Source: Allorhodopirellula solitaria
GTDB taxonomy: Bacteria > Planctomycetota > Planctomycetia > Pirellulales > Pirellulaceae
Length of the DNA: 64,000 nucleotides
NCBI RefSeq assembly: GCF_007859855.1
Contig: NZ_SJPK01000005.1
Location: 1-64,000, forward strand
Reading direction: 5' to 3'
How positions within the stretch are numbered: position 1 is the first letter of the stretch; every line of letters begins with the position of its first letter. A program made the position numbers and the translations under genes. The notes beneath the pieces are model-generated. The model saw only the letters and a program-made list of their open reading frames with translations. It was not told where the DNA came from and did not search any database. Positions 35,801-50,800 of the stretch are shown one piece after another.

Positions 35801-38800
35801 TACTTGGTTACGGATCGTGTCGGGCGCAGTCGCGTCTTCATCGAAAACAAAGACGCCGTTGTCTTCGAACTCTGGCACGGTTGGTGGTGTGTTCACCGGC
35901 CCGACGCGGACACTCACGCGAGCCGGTAGACTGAGTTCGCTAGCGACATCCGTCGGAATCACGAGATCGCGTGCCGGATCACTACCGGGGACTGGCATGT
36001 TGCCGTAATCGCTGACGAAGTACGTGAACGTGTCGTCGGGCAGTGTGTCGTTGTAGCCGGGATCCGGCGTGTAAACGATCTTGCTGATGAACCCACTGGA
36101 CAACTCGCCGTTGACGCGTTGTTCGAAGGTGACATCGAGTGTCCCGTTAGGCGTCTTGACCTGCTCAGTCGCGGTCTCGGTCCCCAAGTTCGCATCGAAG
36201 ACGTACGATATCGACGCATCCGTTGCCGTCACATCAGGCGTGGGCAGATTGGTGTCCGGATCGTTTGGATCGACCATTCCGATACCGACGACCTGAAGAT
36301 CCTGGCCAGACTCATTGAACGGCGAATCGACCGGCAGTGAACTTGCTCTCGCCCCGTCGGACAAATCGACTGAGTTGGCGACATCATGGATCGTTACCGG
36401 TTGGTCTTCGAGCGTCGTGAACGCGTAGGCCGGCGCCGTTGGCGCGTCGTTCGTCCCAGTGATCGCGATCGTGATTCGCTGCGCCGATGCATCGAGGATT
36501 CCATCGCTCGCGATCACGTCGTAGACCGCGTCACCATAGGCATCCGCGTTCGGGTGAACTTCGATCACGCCATCGTTGGTCATCGTGGGCAGACTCGCCA
36601 TCAACCCCGGTGGCACGGATACGGGAACAAACCGCACACCCACATCGGTTTGCAGTGCTAGCTCGTCGATCGCAGTGGACGGGCCGGCCTGCACGCGGGT
36701 CCCGGAACCGGCATAGACATCACGCTGCTGGGGCGTGGTATCCCCCACCTCGATCTCAGAGAAGGTGACTGTGCTATCGACAATCTCGAGTGTTGGGAAG
36801 ACCGGTGGATCGTTCTTCGCCACCACACTGATCCGGGCCGAGGCAGGTTCGCTGAGACTGCGGTGTTGCAGCGTGGCATCCTGATCGGTCGTATTGGGGC
36901 CACTGTCTCGCACGATGAATTGGAAGTCGTCGGTGACCTTGAAGTAAGGCGTCGTTTGGTTGTAGTCGACAGCCGGCACGTACTCTGCGGAAACGAACCG
37001 CATCGTGCCGGCGGGCACGTTCGTACTCTGCGAAGGAGCGAAAGTGAGCGTCAGGATTCCGCCGGTGGCTGTCTCGACCTGACTCGGTTCGTTCGATGCA
37101 CCTCGGAATGGCCGCGGGTTCCCGCTCGCATCGGGGACGATGATCTCAGCGATTTCGAGAGAATCGTTTTCGGCAAAGAGCGGATTGATATCGGCATGTG
37201 CTGGAATCGCAGGTTGTTCGACGGTCTGGCCGAGATTGAGTTGGTTGCCCAAAATCAAATCCTCCGCCGTAATCATCTGACTCGCCGTGGCGGGCTCAAC
37301 GGCTTCGTCCATGATAATCGAGCGGTTGTAGGCGATCGGTTGATCGTTGACCGCATCGATTGAAATCGTCAACAGAGGTTTCGGAGTGGTCGTCGCCCCT
37401 TCACTATCGGTCAGGGTGATCTCATAGACCGCCGTCCCGAATGCATCGGCCATCGGTTCGATGCTGAGGGTTCCACTGAGACTCAACGTCGGATCGCCAG
37501 CGAGCATGCCCGCGGTGCCACTGACATAGCTGAGCGTGACCGGCTCGACCATCGTTTGTGTGACCCGCTCGTTCCCCGGCCCGGGCAAAATACGATCAGT
37601 CGTGGGGTCAGCAAAAATATTCGCTTGCAGAATACCGCTGAACGAAGTCGGTTGATCTTCATAGAAGTTAACCGTTGGCGTGTAAGCGGGGATCGTGGGC
37701 GCGTCGTTGACGGCTTCGGTAACGAACGTGATCGAAGCCGATGCAATTTGCGGTGCCTCAGCCGGCAATGGATTGATCACGGGAGCGGTGCCGACGAGCA
37801 CCGTCGACCCCGAATCCGCACCGGTACCGGGACCATAAAGAAAATACTGACCGGCATCGATGACGGTGTATTGCAAGACATCGCCGGCGAGCGCCGAAGC
37901 CGCGGCGTCATCGACGAAGTAGTCGGGGTCGGGAGTAAAGGTTCCCGAAACAAACACGCCCGATCGGAACGTCAAGGTCACATCCCCGTTGGGCAATTCG
38001 ACCACTTGCTGCGCGTCGACGCCGGGACCGTTGTCATAATCGGCCGACAGGTACTCGGTGTCGAGATACTGGAAGCCGTAGACCAACAGGTCCTGTTCGC
38101 TTTCGTCGTACATCGGCGGCGTGACACCGTCGCCAACGAACTCGCTGGCCACGGTGGGATCGCTTGCAGGATGGATCAAATCACTAATATCAAAGCTGTA
38201 GGCAATGTCCTCCTGTCCCGTCACGACGCGATCGCTGGTCATCGGCGCGTCGTTGGTGGGATTGACGGTGACAGTGAGTGTCTTGGTCGCCGAGGCCAGG
38301 CCATTGTCGGGATTGGTGATCGTGACATCAAACTCCGCGACACCATAGGCATCGGGAACGGGCGTGAGTGTCAGCGAGATTGGATCCGTATCGGCGGTTT
38401 GATTGACCGTGGGAAGAGCGAGCAATCCGGCTGGATTGCCCGCATTGGCGGTGATCGATATCCAACTCGCTGGGACGGTACCGGTTTCATCGGCCCCGGC
38501 CCCGAGCAGGAAGGCTAGATCCTCATCGACGAACAGGTCGGCGAGCTGGAGCGTGTAGCTATCGTTGGACGGGTCGGTGTCCGCCTCCGTCTCGTCGATG
38601 TTGATGTCAGACAGGAAATCCCCCAAGAATGGCGAATCCGCTTTGGGCGTGATCGCAAACCGGATTGTCTCGGGGTTCGATTCGATGGGGTCGGTCGCAC
38701 CGAGCTGAGTATCCGGCTCACCGCTGTTGACCTTCGGTGCGATCGAAACGCCGCTGTCCGAGATGACGTACTGCAGCTCCTGTGGGAGGCCATCGTAGTT

Positions 38801-41800
38801 GTCATTGGCGTCGACTTCCGGGGTGTACACGGCCGAGTCAAAACGGCCACCGGAGTGTTGGATGACGAGCATCCCGGTTTGCCCATCGCTGCCGGCGAAG
38901 GTGACGGTCACCTCGCCATAGGAAACCGCGCCGGTAGAATCGAACAAATTAGCAAATTCCAGGGTGCGATCCGCCTGCGTGATGAGAGTGTCGCCCGCGG
39001 CATCGGTTTGCAAATAAGTGATCACCGCATTGTCCGGCAGAATCAGCTTGCTCACCGTCAAGGTGCTGAGTTGATTCTCTTCATTGAACGGTGCGGCGCC
39101 ACTGCCCCCGGCGTCGACACGGGTTTTGTCGTCGAACGGATTCGCTGCGCCCGACGTGCCAGCGAGATCAGCGGCGGTGAAAGCGAACGAAACCGGCGTC
39201 TCTCCCGCACCCTCTGCAGCTTCACTTTGCGTCCAAAGTCGTTCGACGGTGGCAGGTTTGTCGTTGACCGGCGCGACGGTGACCGTCAGGGTTTCTGAAA
39301 CAGTCAAATTGTCGGCTGCCGTATCGAAATCACCATCGAGTCCGGGGTCTGTCACCGTCACTGTGATCGATGCGGTCCCGTACTGGTCCGGTGTGGTGCC
39401 GAAGGCCAGCCTTGCCTGCGAGCTACCACCGTCATAGGCAGCACCATCGAGGCCAACAACTTCGAGGTCCGTGATCAGCAGCGGCGACTGACTGGCGCCG
39501 TCGACAAACGCGCCACTGCCGTCATCGGCAAGATTGACGGTGGTCGCTGTCACACGCACCGGTTGCACGTTGCCCGCACCGGCAGAGATGCCGGTCAGTG
39601 TCACGTTCTGCTTATCGATCACATTGTCGCCATCGAGGTCTTGGTCTTCCACCAGGGCGTCGAGGTCCTCGCCTGCGTCAGACGTTGTTGCGATCGAATC
39701 GAGTGTCGGTGCCTGGTTCACGGGCGTGACACTCAGTGAAATCGTGCCGGTCTCCACGCCAGCGACACCGCTTGCGTCAACGACGCGGTAACCAAACTCG
39801 AGCACAGGGGAAACATCATCAGCGGTGCCTGGAATTCCATCAGGTCCTGGGACCGGCCCCGTGTCGTAGTTGGAACGAGGAACGAAGGTGACCGTGCTAT
39901 CGGACTGGACGGTTAGCTTGCCAGCAAGGCGGCCGAGTGAATCGTGCAGCTCATCGATCACGGCGGCGCCGCCTTCGACGGGATAGGCACGCCCGGACTG
40001 CAAGTCAACGATCTCGAGAACCGAAATCGCCTGGTCATCGGCATCGACCGAGGCTTGGAAGACCATCCCGGTGGCTGGTGTCGCCCCCATGCCGAGCACG
40101 TGCTCGGTGGTTGTGAACGATTCGGTTTGATCGTCGTCGATCGTGTCGTCGTTGAGGTCCTTCAGCAGCGGGGGCACACCCGCGACGATGGTGATCTCGT
40201 GATCTTCCACTTCGCCACCGATCGCCAATCCATCCGCCGAGAGCCCGCCGAGTTTGCTGACCCGCAGACGCATCACCATGTCGCCGGTGATCGTTGCCCC
40301 GCCGGGCAGTGTGGTCGGGAAACTCACGGGCAAGAGATTCTCACCGGGCCAAACGGCTACCGTGTCAAAGACACGTTCGTCGTAATTCGTGGGATTGTCG
40401 CCCACGTCGAGCCTGCCGTTGTGGTTGAAATCAATCCAGCCATCGACGACGCCGTAATCGGTCGCCAGCACATTGATCATGACCGGCCCACCACCGTCGG
40501 TCGTGGTTCGGGCGATGTTGAATGTCGCTTCCACGGCGGAAAGGTCGAGGCCGTTCTCGTCGTCTGCCGCTGTGAGCGGCGTGGATGCATCGTGACTCGT
40601 CGCGCGAGAGTCGAGCTGTCCTCGCGCGATCTTGAGGGAATCTGCCGAGCCAATCGCATCGAGTCGCACGATCTCGTCGCCGAGCAACAGATACCCGCCA
40701 ACGCGATCAGCAAACGATGCGGCTGTGCCCGCAGTGACCTGGACCGTCGTCGCCAGTGCATCGATGCCAACACCGATCGCTGTCGCTGGGGGTGTGACGG
40801 CGTCATCGCGGAGCACATTGGCGAGATCGAAACTCGCCCCCACGCTATCTTCGCTATCGACAATCCGGCCACTGGAATCATGGACAGGGCCCAGACGGGG
40901 ATCTCCATCGAGGTCGGTTCCCAAGCCGAGAACGGTGTGTCGGGCGAGATTGTTCGGGTCGGCGGTATCGACACCATCGCCAAAGTCGTATGCCGTCGGT
41001 CCGACGCCCACGGTGAAGCGAGTCTGCGTGCTGCGGTTGGGCCGCAGCAGATTGCCGGCCTTGTCCGCGATGCCATGGACATCGCTGACGCTCGTTGTGA
41101 AGCCGCCACCGGTTGATGCCACGCTGATTTCGGCAATATCGCCGCCGGAATCGCTGACGAGATAGAATCCGCCACCACCTTCGGAGACACCCGTCAGACC
41201 GAGGTTGTCAGCGTTGTTGATGGCGGACAGCACGGCCGCGTTGACAGCCGATTGCGGGAAACTCGCGCTGGGGATGAACGGTACCGCGATGGCCCCGTCC
41301 GAAACGCCCGGTTCCGCACCAGCGACGAGGCTGGCGGACAGCCCTGCCGCTGATCCGCTGGAGAATGCAATCGAATCGCCGACATGTCCGCCCAGGTAGA
41401 CGCGTCCGCCTTCGATTCCCTGAGCATGCGGCAAACGCAGATCGAGATCTCCCGCCGTACTCGGCTCGGACGCCTGAAACTCTCGCATGGCGCGGGCGAT
41501 CTTGGAGGCGATGCCCGATTGCATCTGGCCTTCCGCGGCGCCGTTCACCGCTGGCAATTCCACGTCATCGAGCGGATCGGATTCGAACAGACTGATCGTC
41601 TGGAATGCCGAGTCGATCAATCGAATTGGCGTCGGATACGTCGTCTCGACGCCCGCGATTGTTTCGGTCATCGTCGCGGCGTGCTCGACCACAGCTGTAT
41701 CGAACAATCCACGATCGATCGACAGCGAGAGATCTCCCGCGATCGCCGCTGGCTGGACATCGGTGATCTTGACGATTTCGCTACCGATCTGCAGCAGGTC

Positions 41801-44800
41801 ACCGACCTTGGGCACGAAGTCCGCATCCGGGGTGACTTCGACGATGCGGTCGGAGGCGAGCAGACGATCGCCCGTCACCGTCAGAGGTCCCGCCGTTGTG
41901 CCATCGAGCAGCACGTCGTCAAGATGCACAGTTTGGTCGGTCGCGAGTGTCGCACTGCGTGTGCTGGCAACCACTTCGACGATGGAAAACTGCGAATGGG
42001 AGGCAATCGTTGATCCGAGTGCTCCACGCTGCACGGTCAACGTGCCCGTACCCTCGTCGTAGCCTGTCACCCGCATGACTTCCTCATTGACGCGAACGAA
42101 GGTCATCATTCCGGTCAACGCGAGTTCGGCTGGGTCGAGCCCCAAGTCGCTGGCTTGGAAGACGAGGAAGGAATCATCAGTCGCGACATTGCCAATGGCC
42201 GAATCAATCACCGCGCGCTGGCCCGCGTCGACCTGTTCGACCAGATTGGCGGGTCTTGCGCCAGCTTGATGCACCATGCGTGGAGTACCCAGCACAGCCC
42301 GCTGCACTGTCAATTCGCCTGCGGTGGCATCGACACCGACGACGGCCATGATCTCATCGGAGATCCGGATAAAATCGCCGACCGCGAACTGACCGGGAGT
42401 GGTCACCTCGATCGTCAAGTCATCGCCAGCAGGCGTCTGGCCGAGACCAACTTCACCGGTGAAGTTACCTGCCGAACTCGTCGCCATCTTGTTGATCTGG
42501 AACCGGGCGGTGTAGCCCTGGGTTCCCGTCGCAGTGCTGTACTCGAACGTTTGTCCGTCGAGGATCGAATCAGCGGCTCCGAGCTGGACGACATACCCAG
42601 AATCAAATTCGAGCGTCGCGGATTGACCGCCATTGGTAACAGCGACTTGATCGCCGTCGGTCAAGACGCTGCCATTCTCGACATCGAGCGTGACCACTTT
42701 CTGGTCACCGTTGAGCAAAATGATCTCGTAAACGCTGTTCGGATTCCAGAGGTCCGACAATGGAGTCAGCCGCAACTCACCTGTCGATGGATTGAACGCC
42801 AGATTGAAATCCCGACCGACTTCGAGCAGCCGATTGTCCTGGCGGATCAGAACGGTGGACGCATTCACTGTATCGGGATCAATGCCGGTCCCTGCAAAAG
42901 GTGAATTGGCATTCTCTCCGTCGGAGAGCAGCACGGAAAAAGCTTGAACATCCGGATTGTCGAGCTGGATAAAGGTTTCCGCCGGATCGCTATCGAGCCC
43001 CGCGTCGTCCTGATCGACAGGGTTGAGTAGGCTCGCGTAGGGCTGGACGAAGTCCGAGTAGTCAGCCGCCCCGATGTCAATATCGGTATTCGGGCCCGCC
43101 CCATCACCGCCGATGCCCCCGCTAACGCGTAGTTGCCCGAACGCATCGAGCGACGGTGCAAAGTAAGGCGATTGCGGGATGCCGAGAATATCCTTGAACG
43201 CCGCATAGGACCCACGGTCATTTAGAAGGTCTTGCGAGTTGTTGATCGTTCCCGCAGTGGACAGCGGGTAGTAGTTGCGACCGTCCGGGTCAATGAACAG
43301 TGGATCGGTACCTTCGCGGGCATCGCTCCCCAAGGCGGCGCCAGCGTTATTGAAGTAGTTGTTGTCAATAATCGCACCGACGCCATTGTCGATAATGCCG
43401 TTGCTCAGCGTGCTGAAGACGTTATTGAGTAATGTCGGGCTGGCGTTGTCACGGATTTGTACTCCGTATTGTCCGTCGCCGATAAACGTATTATTGATAA
43501 TCCGTCCGACAGGCGCTGGGCGTTGGGGCGTCCCATTGGGCTGGCCCGAATAGTCGACACCGCTGCTACCGACGATGATGTTGTTTTGGATCACGATACC
43601 GGGAACCAGCCCTTGATCGTCCTTGTCGGAGAAGTTCTGCGTTGGCCCCGGGTAGGTCACCCCACTGCCTTCACCCTGAGCAGCGGGAGGTGCGACGTGC
43701 ACGCCCACCACGCGGGAGTCCGAGATGATATTGTTCTCGAGGATGAGCAAACCTTGCTCGCGCTGTTTGTTGCGGTCTGCATCGACTCCCGTGCCGTCGA
43801 GCAACTCGAGAATATGCCGTGCGTTGGTGTCGAAAGTTTGGAAAACGACGACGGAACCCTCGCTGCCAAAGGCATACTCACCGGCACGACGCATCTCGAG
43901 TTGGTACTCACCGGAAAGTTGATTGGTGAGCGAATCATCATCTCGATTGACATCCGTCCGATTGTTCTGCGACAGATCAGTGAAGGCATTGTTGGTCGTC
44001 GGTGGCGCGTTGGTCACCATCTCGCCGCGTTCGGCAAACCCGACCATCAAGTCATCGATGTAAAAGCCTTCGAAGTTGTTGTTTGATCCGCCGACGGAAT
44101 GCTCGTCGTCATTAACGTCACCAAACCGGTCCGCCGAAAGATTGCCTTCGATAGAGGAACCCGACGTACTGAAGTCAAACCGAAGTTTGACCGATGCCTC
44201 TCCGGCGAACGGTGACAGATCGATGCGAGCCTGATGCCACACGGGATTGCCTGCCTCGGCATCAAACAATTCCTGAACGATCTGCTTGGATTCGGGTTGT
44301 GGGTCGGCGCTGTTGGCGCCTGCGTCAGCGACGTGAGAAAGGAACGTCGGCAGTTCGGCCTCGGCGTCCCCATCGCTTGCATCGGCGCCGCTCAGGACCG
44401 AATTGTTTGTCGCGACGAGTTCCCAGGTCACACCATCGTCCCGCGACGCATAGACGCGAGCGCTATCGCGGAAATACTGCTCCGCATCGACGTTGCTGAC
44501 GTTAATACCGCTGGCGGCTTCCGTTTCCAAGAGGTAATTGAAATACAGCGTCGGGCGATCGTAGTAGTCGGCGGTGTCGAGCGAAAACTCATTCGTTGTC
44601 AACGAACCTTTGGCACCGCCAGCGAGATCATAGGTGTTGCGAATCGCAGCATTGCTGCTGAGATCTCGGTGCTGTTCGAGGCTCAAACCATACTGCGCGT
44701 TCTCAGTCCGATCGGCAGGGCTCATGTAGCCTTGAAAATTGGTGTTGGGGTTGCGTGTCCACTGCTCCAATCCGAAGTAGAAGCTCGCTCCGCCGGACCC

Positions 44801-47800
44801 TTGGCTGGTTTGGCGGGTGCCGGTGATACCATCGTCGAAGTTGAAATCATCGCCGAGCGAATTCCGGCTGTTATCGGGGGCCGGGTTGATTCCGTGGCCG
44901 GCATCGTTTGCCCGTTGCATCGTCGGGTGCCAGAGATTGAAATCCAAGGGCGAGAACGCCAGTCCAATGGGGGCTCCGTCCATACCGGTAATCGATGTAC
45001 TCGCTTCATCCCCCAACCCATCGTCGATGCTACTGGTGACCGTCGTCGTCGCGGTGGCCCCGGGCAGCATCAACGAGTTGTCAACGTCCATCGGATCGAC
45101 ATTGACACCACTGAGAATACCGGTGAAGTGTACCGTCACGCCCGTCGCGAGATCTCCGCGGACGCGAACATCATTCGGACCAATCGTCGATAGAGCCACC
45201 AGAGAATCCTCAACACTGCGAACCCCCTGCACCTCATCAATGACGAGCAGGCTATTGCCGCCCGCTCCGCCACTGCGTAAGGAACTGACGCCGACGCTAA
45301 TCGAATCGCCATTCTCGAGTGTGTTGCTCGCCGCAGCCGGAGTCCCACCGGTAAGCGAGCTGACGTCGACGACGATCTCATCGAGGTCGACATCTTCGAG
45401 CGTCCCGGAGAACTCGACCAACATGGTGCCGGGCATCGGTCCGCCAGTGACCGTCACGTCGTCGGCTACCGCTGTGATCGACTCCTGGCTCAATAGACTC
45501 ACTATCGCGGCTTTGACAGCAGCGGCATCGACATCAAAATTCAGTGCCGCCGAAGTCGATGAGCCCAGTGACAACGTGAACGTACCACCGGTGGGTGCCC
45601 CCGTGATGCTCAATTGCTGACGCTCGTTATTGATCAGTCCAACACTGTCGGCGGTGATTGCCGGCTGGTCGGTCAGCCCCAGTGCCCCGGTGAACTCCAC
45701 TTCGAATTGAACGTCAGTCGATCCGGGGAAGGCCGAATAAGTCGTGACGTTCACATTGCCCGCACCGATGCTCGGTAGCAGCGTCAAGGCATCACGAATC
45801 GCAGCGGCATCAGCGTCATAGGCGATCGGATCGGTCGTGTCGCCGCCGAAACTCAACGTGTACGTCCCCGCATCGACACCACCACCGGCCCCCAGACTGA
45901 TGACTTGATGTTCGTTGTGTCCGAGGCCGCTGTTGTCGGCCGTCAAGGGCGACACGTCCAAGTGCCCCAAGCCGTTCTGGAACTCCACGGTCGCTCCGCC
46001 GGCCAGATCACCCGACACATTAACCCCGTTAAAACCAATGAATGAAAGGTTGCGGAGCGCATTGCGAATGGCAAAAGAGGAGGCATCGTAGGTCAAGGAA
46101 CCGGTCGTTTGGATCTGTTGGATCGTTGCCCCCGCATTTGCTGCGGCGGCCGTCGTCCCATTGATGCCACGGACCACGCTCAAGGTATTCCCTGCCACCG
46201 CATTGACCTGAATGTCCTCGCCGCCGATACGAATCTGGAACGGCCCCGCCGTTGGAAACGGCGTTGCGTCATTGACTTGAATCGTCGTCGCGGCGGCATT
46301 GATTGGTGCTGCCACGGTCGAGGTAACCACCTCCGATACGGTTTCGGTGTCCGCGTGGGCAACAGCCGTGGTGCCATTGTGCCCACGGACCACGGTGAGC
46401 GTATTACCCGCCCGCGATGTGACCAGCATCTGTTCGGATTCCACTTCGATCACGAAGGGTGTTGCCGGCAACGGAGCGACACCGTCAACCAGATTGATCG
46501 CTTGTACCTGGATCGTTGCCGTGGCGTCATCGATGTCACTCTGTAGGCTCGTGATTGCCTTGTAAGACTTCTCCACGCTGAGCGTGAAAGTGCCGACGGT
46601 CGCATCGGCCAGCAGCGTCTGCTCCGCATTGACGCTCATGTTCGTGGGAGCCTCGGCAGCAATCGGCAAAGTTGTCTGACGGCTGACGCCATCGTTAACA
46701 GTCAGTGTGAAATCGCCACCCGCGACGCCGCCCGGAGTGACCTGAACCAGCTGCGCCGAGTCTCCTGAATCAAAGACGTTTGCGAAGGTGCCATCGGTGT
46801 TGAAGGCGAACAATTGGCCGTCGTCTGTCGTCGCGAACAACGTGTTCTTGTATCGTCCCCCTTCGACGTTTTGAGGCCCCTGTGAGAGTCCGGCAAAGCT
46901 CACACCCGGCACCATTTGCAGAACGGTGGCCTCACCATCGACACGGCTGACCGAAATGAATTCGCCGCCACTGGTCACACCGTACAGATCTCCGCTGCCG
47001 TCGTAGTTGCCCATTGCCAAACCGGTCACGCGGCCTTGCAAGACCTCATCGGCGGCGCCGACTCCGATCACTCTCGGGGTCACGCTTTGCCCCACCGCAG
47101 TGAGACCTCCATTGCCATCACCGTTGTTGTTGTCATTTCCGCTGTAGACCAGCGCGATCACTCGTTCCTTCACGTCATCATCATCGTTGATCGCATTGAC
47201 AATGTCGTTCGCGGTTGCGTTGACAACGAGAGGATCGCCCGCCCGACGCAAGCGAATATTGATCGTATCGCCGAAGAGGCTCACATCGACTGGGTCCCCT
47301 CCCTGCTTGTAACTGATACTCACCGAAAAGTTGCCTGCCTCGCCCGGGATGTTCGACCGCAGCAAAATGTTGGTGAACTGATAGTCGTCTGGGTTCCCGT
47401 TGTTCACCGTAACGAATTGCTCAGCGAACGTGACACCGGCCGGCTGGATATCGCCGATAAACCCGTATCGATTGGTGGTGTTGGTAGGAGCCGCTGGGGA
47501 TGCATCCCCATTGGCATCGCCACGGTAAAGACGCGACGCATTGTCGGATTCCCGCACCGAATAGTAGGTTTCATAGCGAGGAACCGGCGCGTCGCCGCCG
47601 GTATCACCGTTGCGCCGGAACGTGACCGCATCGACTTCATCCGAATGTGTCACTTCATCGGCCCGCTGAGCGCGGGACCGCGCGTTGGGGTTGGGTGGAT
47701 CGAATACATCGCGAACGTTGCTGAAACCTTCAACACCCGGAATATTATCGTCCTGGGTTGCAATCACGGTGCCATCGAATGGATCGAGCGTCACGAGCTG

Positions 47801-50800
47801 GCCGACCATGTTGGCACCATCAACATTACGTCGGTAGCCATACATGACGCCATCGCCGCGGATGACAATGTCTTGGATGTCATTTTCGCCATCGGTCAGG
47901 TTGTCGTCATCAAACGTCAGGTCCTTGATAATCGGTCCGCCGCTGAAGGGATCGACGGTGTACAAATTGTCGTGATCATCATGGTTCGATCGATCGGTCG
48001 CGACGAACAAACCGACATCCTGCAATCGGAACGAGGCGACGTGGGTGTCGAGACTGGCTGAAGTGCTGATATCGAGCAGCGGCCCGGTCAACGGTTGGAT
48101 GTTATTCGCCAAACCGCCGCCATCCTCATCTTGGCTGGAGAGATAGCCGGTGAAACCGATATGATCTTCCACGATCCGGTCGACTGAATTGATCGGTTCG
48201 AGCCGCGTCAGTGTGCCGGCATCCCCCGTGCCATTGGGTCCGCTGAGTGCGAACTGCGACGCCACCACCGACGGCGTGACCTGATTGCTCATCACGGCAA
48301 CGTAATACTGTTCCCCCGCGATCAAATGAACCGGACCGATGTAGGGGTCGTCCGTGCCGAGCGACCCGCGACTGAGATCAGCGAGGCTTTGGCCATCGCC
48401 GCCAACGGCGGGTTGATCATCGACCACGTTCGATTCGCGACCGATGAAGACCAAACGGCTGTCTTCATCGAACACAGCAATGGTGGTATCGCCGCGTTTC
48501 TCATCCGCGTAATCCATATCAAACACGACTGACACGGTCCCCACCGCCGTCGTCACCCCGGGAATACTCTGGGTGGCTTCATGCTCGACGTTGAACTGGT
48601 AGACGTCGACGTCGGCGGCGTTGCCGAGGGCTCCCGCTAGTGAGATGGCCGCGGCGTCGGTTTCGAGCAAATTGACGAGTTCCTGCGAACTCGCGCCAGT
48701 CACGTTGCCGCCGGCATCGTCCGCCTCGGCTGCGTCACCCACCAATGGGCTGTGCCGTGGCAAGCCTTGCACATCGAAGGCCGTCGATGCATAACGCACG
48801 TCGGCGTAACGGACCGTTGAACCGGGGAATTCATCAATCTGCTGCAGACGCACTTGCAACTGATACTCACCCTTGCTGACCGGCACAGCGGGCGTGCTGG
48901 CATCCCCGTCGTGGTCGACTTCGACAGCGCGAACCCGTACGTAATACGTGCCTGTGTCAACGAGGATGACCGACGCACCAGGATCGTTGTTGGTCAGGGT
49001 GTAATAATCGCCCCCGAGCCATGGCTCTTGAGTCAGCGCACCCGGCTGTCCGAAAGGGATGGGATCATCGGAACTGAAGACCAGCGTGCCGCTCGGGGTG
49101 CCATCGTCGAGCACGATATCGAAGGCGGTATCGAGGGTGGTGTTGGTGCGGTCGATATCGATCCACACCTGGGTCCCCGCCGTCGCTTGGAAACTGTAGA
49201 CATCTTCGTCCGTGGCATCGTCGGGGCTGATGTAGCCATGGACTTGGAAGCCGAGCCGGCGATTCTCATCACCGCTCTTGAGGTCCGGTGCCAGCACACC
49301 GAGCGGTTGCGCTTTGGTGATCGGGTTGGAATTGATGCTCTCGCCGCCGGTCAGCGGTGACTCGGCTTCGCGAATAATCGCGACGTTTCGGTCATTGCTC
49401 CACTCATCGAACTGGAATCCCTGCCAAGCCTGGTTACCGACAGCGCCGCCACCATTATTGGTATCGGTCATCAAGTGCCCATCGGGTGTGAATCCCGCTC
49501 CCACGGAATCGTCGGATAGGTGCGTGATCACGACCGGATATCCTGGCAATCCGATTACCTGGATCGTTCCGCCGATGCGGTCAACAATATCCAGTGGCGT
49601 GCCGGTAGCGGTGAACCCTGAATCGGCTCCATCCACCTTCACCACAAGGCTCTCAGACACGTTGGACTGCAATCGCAGACCGCTGTAGGTGTGGTGGTTC
49701 CCGACGACGATTTGGCCGTCGAGCACATGCACGATGTCGGAATCATCCCACACGCTTTGCGTCGCCAGTGTCTCACCACGCACCTTCAATCCATTCGTGC
49801 CGTTGTCGTCGAGCTCATTGAGTCGGATCAGCGGCCCGCGATTGTCGTCGAATTGACTGTACCGACTGACGGCGCCGATACTTCGGCCACTATCGACCTG
49901 CGTATCATATCGCAGCGAATTCGCATTGATATTAATGGCGGGGCCAGCATTGCCGACGATTTGATTGTCGACGAGAATCGGTTGCGATCCGCGGACATAG
50001 ATTGCTGCGGCCTGATTGTTCCCACGACCAAAACGGTTGCCGCTGGCGTTTCCATCCGCATTGTCGGTGATCAAGCTATTGGCGATGCGAACATCGGCCT
50101 GATGGATTTCGACGGCATTGAAACGGTCCGAAGCACCCCCCGCGGTGGCTGCCGTCGGCACGACACCACCACCAAATGCGATCACCGTGTGGTCGAGGCT
50201 CCCGCGCGAGGCCTCGCCAAAGAACAAACCGCCCCAATCACCCGGTTGCGGGGTGGCACTACCGCTGTTGGTTTGAAAGACACCGCTCCCGCCGTAGCGA
50301 CTGTCGGCGACCGAGGTGAAAATAATGGGGCTGTTCGCGGTACCTTCGGCGATCAACGTCGCGGCTCCCCGCTCGGATTCGATCCGGGACTCGCGGAGTT
50401 TCACCACAGTTCCCGGATCAATAATCAGGCGTCCCGAAGGACGTGCCGTCAGCACGCCGTCTTCAAGAATCGGGCCACCCGGATTTCCGACGATGATCAA
50501 TGATTCGGTCAGAATGTGCGTGATGTCAGTATCATCAAAACGACCGGAGACCGTCATCTTTTGGACAGAGCTACCAAGGTTGGTGGGGATACCCACGAAC
50601 AGCCCGTTGTCGGTGTTCCCGCGAAGATAGTTGCCGAGCACATCGGGACCGATCCGCCCGAGCGAATCGTCGAAACTATTGGGGCTCGCCGAGATGGCCG
50701 CCTTGGCCGCATCGGTGATGGTATTGAACGAGATGGTCGGCCGGGCGTCGTTGATATCGATGGGCGAGAAGACGCGCGTGCCTGTGGGCGTTCCCTTGCC

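Noticed and set aside
33640-39280. Reading the periodic blocks in the giant gene as a DNA-level tandem repeat
   Set aside because: The units are well diverged at the base level and all lie in frame, so the repetition is at the protein-domain level.
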